Shown: piece after piece, positions 42,443 through 45,361 of the stretch | Layout: each line of letters starts with the position of its first letter | Numbering within the stretch: the stretch's first letter is position 1 | Source: an uncultured Phycisphaerales bacterium | Lineage (GTDB): Bacteria; Planctomycetota; Phycisphaerae; WQYP01 | DNA: 45,361 bases | Reading direction: 5' to 3' | NCBI GenBank assembly: GCA_903845195.1 | Contig: CAIMWO010000092.1 | Location: 1-45,361 of the forward strand | Made by a program: the position numbers and the translations under genes | Notes under the pieces: generated by a model | The model's input: only the letters and a program-made list of their open reading frames with translations | What the model was told of the DNA's origin: nothing | Databases searched by the model: none

Positions 42443-44815
42443 ATGAGCGACATTGTTTCTGTGGCCACCGCATCGGAGCACAATTCAGCGCTGGCTGCTA
42501 CCGTTCCCGCCAAGCACCTGCAATTGCCCGTTTACGTCGATCTGTTGCCGCCATGTAACATCACCTGTCCGGCCGGAGAGAACATCCAGGAATGGATGGG
42601 TCTGGTGCAAGTCGGGCGCTATGAAGAGGCCTGGCGTGCCTTGGTGCGCAATAATCCGTTCCCGGCGATCCATGGCCGCGTCTGTTACCATCCGTGCGAG
42701 AACGGATGCAACCGCAAGCGGCTCGAGCAGCCGGTGAGCATCCATGCCGTCGAGCGATTTCTAGGAGACATGGCCGTTCGTGAGGGCTGGTCGATTCCTG
42801 CCGGCAAACCCACGGGCAAACGGGTGCTGGTCGTCGGTTCAGGCCCGGGTGGGCTTTCGGCAGCGTACCATCTGGCACTGCTGGGCCATGAAGTCACGGT
42901 GCATGAGTCGAGCGCCAAGCTTGGCGGCATGATGCGTTATGCCATTCCCGAGTACCGGCTGCCGCGTGACGTGCTTGACGTGGAAATCGGACGCATTGCG
43001 CGGATGGGCGTCAAATTCCAGACCAATACCAAAACGGAAAATCTCGAGGCGTTCGTCAAGGAACAGCGGTTCGATGCGGTGTACCTGGCCTTCGGTGCGC
43101 AGAACAGCAAACGCATCAATATTTCCGCGGCCGATCCCAGTCGCATTGTGGATGCCCTGGAGTTTCTGCATGACGCGGCCGAAGGGCAGGCGTCGGCGTG
43201 TGCGGGACGACGCGTAGCCATCTACGGCGGAGGAAACACAGCGATGGATGCGGCGCGCACGGCGCTGCGTCTGGGCGCGCGGGAGGCGTTCATCGTTTAC
43301 CGGCGCAACCAGGCGCGCATGCCGGCCCATCATTCAGAACTCGAAGAGGCCCTGCTGGAAGGCGTGGCCGTACACTGGTTGCGCACGATCAAGCAGTTCG
43401 ACGAGAATGCCCTGCAGGTCGAAGTCATGGAACTCGACGCCAAAGGCAGTCCGCAGGCGACCGGGCAATCGGAAACCCTTCCGGCGGATATGCTCATCCT
43501 GGCGCTCGGTCAGGAAACGGAAAGTGAATTTCTCAAGGATGTCCCGGGAATCGTCGTGCGCGACAGCGGCGAGATTGAAGTCAGCGGTTCCATGATGACC
43601 GGACATCCGGGCATCTTCGCCGGCGGCGACATGATTCCCGCCAACAAGACGGTGACGACGGCGGTCGGGCATGGCAAGAAAGCCGCACGGAACATTGATG
43701 CGTACCTGCAGAACCAGACGTACACGCCGGCGCGCAAGCATGCGCCGGCCCGGTACGACCGTCTGCACACGGAGTTCTATCGCAGTGCATCCCAAGTCGC
43801 ACAGCCCGTGCTGACCACGGCGGTGCGACTCCAGAGCTTTGCGGAAACCGTGGGTGGGCTCGATGAAGCGTCCGCCATTCAGGAAGCCGGCCGATGCATG
43901 TCGTGCGGCAACTGCAACGAATGCGATGCGTGTTACAGCGTCTGTCCGGAGCATGCCATCATGAAGCTCGGCCCCGGCCAGCGTTATCAAATCAATGCCG
44001 CGTACTGCAATGGGTGCGGCCTATGTGTCGAGAACTGCCCTGCCGGCGCCATTGACCTGGTGACTCGTTCGATCGAAATGGGCGCGACCCACGCCGCAAC
44101 GCCACCGGTCACGCGCGATGTTCTCTGTGCCCCGGTTGCGAAGGTCTCAGTCGTCGAGACGGCTTTGCAGACGACAATGCTGGCGAAGCCGGAAAGCAAC
44201 ACTGCACCGAGCGACAGCGCGGCGACAGTGCGTTGGGGGATGACGCCTGCTGAAACGCGCGCCGCGCCATCGGATTTCTGGGACAAGTGCGGCTTGCCGG
44301 AACTGATCGACCAGATCGAAGCCAATTATCACTCGCACCTCAAGAAAGAATTGCCCCGGCTGGAGCGATCGCTGGAGCGTCTGGCGAAGAAGCATGGTCA
44401 GGAATTTCCGGAGCTCGTGAAGCTGCACGAGTTGCTGGGCCAGTTCAAGGCGGATTTGATCGTTCACATGTTCAAGGAAGAGCATGTTTTGTTTGTGCTG
44501 TGCCGCCGGCTATCCGAAGCAGCCAACTCGCCGCTGACCAGGGCGGGCTCGGTTCGCCGTCCGGTGGAAGCGATGATGCTGGAGCACGATCTGGCCTCAT
44601 CGGATCTGGCCCAGATGCGTCAACTGACGAACGGCTTTACGCCGCCGGCAAAGGCGCGCAAGGCGCATCGCACGATCCTGGCGTCGCTGGCGGCTCTGGA
44701 TGTGCAGATGCAAGCCCACATGAAGAATGAAAACGAGATCCTGTTTCCTCGGGCGCTGGCCGCGGAAGCCGAGCTGGAAAAACGGGCGAGTGATCCGCCT
44801 TCCGTAGCCCTCTGA
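42443..44815 (+). CDS. Fusion of GltD-like flavoprotein, ferredoxin and RIC/YtfE di-iron domain
   Basis: A 790-residue cytoplasmic enzyme. Residues 1-100 hold a GltD-type Fe-S region (CNITCPAGENI, then GRVCYHPCENGCNR). The flavoprotein part has an FAD loop VVGSGPGGLSAAYHL (about 130-144) and an NAD(P) loop YGGGNTAMDAARTAL (about 261-275). Two [4Fe-4S] ferredoxin clusters follow (CMSCGNCNECDACYSVCPEH at 485-504, CNGCGLCVENCP at 522-533). A 75-residue linker leads to a RIC/YtfE hemerythrin-like domain (615-770) with NYHSHL, HMFKEEH, LEHD and HMKNENEILFP supplying His/Glu ligands. AGGG precedes ATG 42443. Electrons from NAD(P)H could reach the di-iron site within one chain. Confidence 0.88.
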   Translation: MSDIVSVATASEHNSALAATVPAKHLQLPVYVDLLPPCNITCPAGENIQEWMGLVQVGRYEEAWRALVRNNPFPAIHGRVCYHPCENGCNRKRLEQPVSIHAVERFLGDMAVREGWSIPAGKPTGKRVLVVGSGPGGLSAAYHLALLGHEVTVHESSAKLGGMMRYAIPEYRLPRDVLDVEIGRIARMGVKFQTNTKTENLEAFVKEQRFDAVYLAFGAQNSKRINISAADPSRIVDALEFLHDAAEGQASACAGRRVAIYGGGNTAMDAARTALRLGAREAFIVYRRNQARMPAHHSELEEALLEGVAVHWLRTIKQFDENALQVEVMELDAKGSPQATGQSETLPADMLILALGQETESEFLKDVPGIVVRDSGEIEVSGSMMTGHPGIFAGGDMIPANKTVTTAVGHGKKAARNIDAYLQNQTYTPARKHAPARYDRLHTEFYRSASQVAQPVLTTAVRLQSFAETVGGLDEASAIQEAGRCMSCGNCNECDACYSVCPEHAIMKLGPGQRYQINAAYCNGCGLCVENCPAGAIDLVTRSIEMGATHAATPPVTRDVLCAPVAKVSVVETALQTTMLAKPESNTAPSDSAATVRWGMTPAETRAAPSDFWDKCGLPELIDQIEANYHSHLKKELPRLERSLERLAKKHGQEFPELVKLHELLGQFKADLIVHMFKEEHVLFVLCRRLSEAANSPLTRAGSVRRPVEAMMLEHDLASSDLAQMRQLTNGFTPPAKARKAHRTILASLAALDVQMQAHMKNENEILFPRALAAEAELEKRASDPPSVAL

Positions 44816-44911
44816 CATGATACAAGCCGCGGGAACGTTGATCGCGGGCAGTTGCCCGGTGGGGCAGGCCTGCGCCCCTCGACAATCGGCGGCATTTCTG
44901 AAATGACCTAA
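44816..44911. other. Post-gene spacer with GC-rich hairpins
   Basis: GGGCA-GT-TGCCC and GGGGC with GCCCC arms lie near 44850-44880, shortly after the fusion gene's stop. They could end its transcript, but no T-run follows. Confidence 0.4.
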
Positions 44912-45069
44912 GAGCCTATCCGGATAACGCTCGCACCGTCTGCTGGTCTGCCGACCCATCTGCGGCGTCCTCGGACCTCCGAATATTGTCGAATATGCGT
45001 CGGTCCTGCGTCCTAGCATCTGGGCCGGCATCCTGCGCATCCGGACGCGACGGTTATCCGGATTGGCTC
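44912..45069. mobile_element. MITE-like foldback element, 158 bp
   Basis: Terminal inverted repeats of 23 bases match at 20 positions: GAGCCTATCCGGATAACGCT at the left, and the reverse complement of the right end begins GAGCCAATCCGGATAACCGT. TAA stands directly outside both ends (44909-44911 and 45070-45072), a three-base target duplication of the kind made by IS5-group transposases. The whole element is an imperfect hairpin: blocks such as TGCCG, CCCA, GGACC and ATATT recur in both arms, separated by two-base mismatches. No transposase is encoded. Confidence 0.8.
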
Positions 45070-45072
45070 TAA

Positions 45073-45236
45073 GCCAAATTATCGAACGATAGAAATACGC
45101 TCATCCGGGCACAAGTGGGCGACTTCGAAATATTTCCGGAAATGCGACTAATAATCTCGACTTCTGCGGCGTTGACCGCATAATATTCGGGTACACCAAG
45201 TCCATGTTGCTCAATGCAGGATTGAAATAATCCGGA
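45073..45236. other. Unassigned edge sequence
   Basis: Between the foldback element and the possible partial gene at the right edge I see no gene, terminator or repeat that I can support. Confidence 0.35.
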
Positions 45237-45361
45237 TCACATTTGATTTCCGCGCATTGCGGTGTCGGCACAAACGGACCTGACCAAGTCGGGCACGAGG
45301 CAGATCCGCCGCCAACCATCGATGGCGGCTTCTTTCAGATCGTTCCAGGTTTTATAGAGAC
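45237..45361 (-). CDS. Possible 3' end of a gene running in from the right edge
   Basis: On the minus strand a frame enters at the window edge and ends at TGA (45237-45239), encoding 40 residues: LYKTWNDLKEAAIDGWRRIC, then LVPDLVRSVCADTAMRGNQM. The WRRI and CADT pieces faintly recall the C-termini of IS5-type transposases, which would fit the adjacent element, but the match is weak. The competing frame 45101-45319 is discussed among rejected items. Confidence 0.25.
   Translation of the reverse strand, partial: LYKTWNDLKEAAIDGWRRICLVPDLVRSVCADTAMRGNQM

Noticed and set aside
45101..45319. 72-codon minus-strand frame near the right end
   Set aside because: No ribosome binding site before its ATG, no recognisable motif, and its codon use is poorer than that of the overlapping edge frame. 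Left unannotated.

Overview
The window is a 45.4 kb piece of a GC-rich bacterial chromosome, most likely from a planctomycete of the Phycisphaerae type. This rests on a fused SecDF of about 1,176 residues, a PEP-CTERM protein, a GspG-like prepilin, CsrA, an McsA-like UvrB/UvrC-motif protein, a CPXCG zinc-ribbon protein, PPi-dependent phosphofructokinase beside a membrane pyrophosphatase, and an ECF sigma/anti-sigma operon. No single marker proves it and no rRNA is present. Apart from one foldback element at the right edge there is no phage or plasmid signature; most of the window is housekeeping.

Layout. 0.1-1.3 kb: a WD40-like lipoprotein on the minus strand. 1.4-5.7 kb: a run of very small envelope or stress proteins (two MpsC/DUF2294 proteins, a WXXGXW lipoprotein, DUF3309, a SYLF lipoprotein, DUF3185, a DUF883-like anchor and three tiny lipoproteins), with a candidate orphan small RNA gene at 1.9-2.1 kb and strong hairpins in the gaps. 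5.8-9.5 kb: a PAS protein, then an overlapping operon of ECF sigma factor, membrane anti-sigma candidate and secreted protein. 9.7-10.4 kb: the PEP-CTERM protein. 10.9-12.2 kb: a uracil-DNA-glycosylase-like protein without the usual Fe-S cysteines, and a DUF3467 protein. 12.4-16.4 kb: convergent PPi-phosphofructokinase and H+-pyrophosphatase, a PPi-based energy pair.

16.6-22.8 kb (all minus strand): a small unknown protein, McsA-like protein, acetylornithine aminotransferase, L,D-transpeptidase, CsrA, a prepilin, a YbbR-domain protein and diadenylate cyclase CdaA. 22.9-28.4 kb: hypoxanthine phosphoribosyltransferase, a bacterial PH-domain membrane protein, a flavin reductase-like protein, a ring-cleaving dioxygenase-like protein, seryl-tRNA synthetase and a LysM protein. 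28.7-32.8 kb: SecDF and YajC. 33.1-36.3 kb: a STAS protein, a RelB/RelE-type toxin-antitoxin pair, peptide deformylase, a PLDc_N-like membrane protein, DUF421 and two zinc-ribbon proteins. 36.6-41.8 kb: DnaK, a GH42 beta-galactosidase, tRNA-Thr(UGU) and a lipoprotein. 42.4-44.8 kb: a 790-residue fusion of a GltD-like flavoprotein, a two-cluster ferredoxin and a hemerythrin-type RIC/YtfE di-iron domain. 44.9-45.1 kb: a 158-bp foldback MITE-like element with a TAA target duplication.

Items most worth a second look: the oxidoreductase-ferredoxin-RIC fusion, which looks like a self-contained NO-handling or Fe-S-repair enzyme; the MITE-like element; heptanucleotide tandem arrays in three intergenic spacers, one forming an 80-nt inverted array between yajC and secDF; the orphan small RNA gene with both promoter and terminator; the cluster-less UDG; the DMG variant of the CdaA active-site motif; and four genes whose -10 box sits 6-7 nt before the start codon with no Shine-Dalgarno, suggesting leaderless mRNAs.
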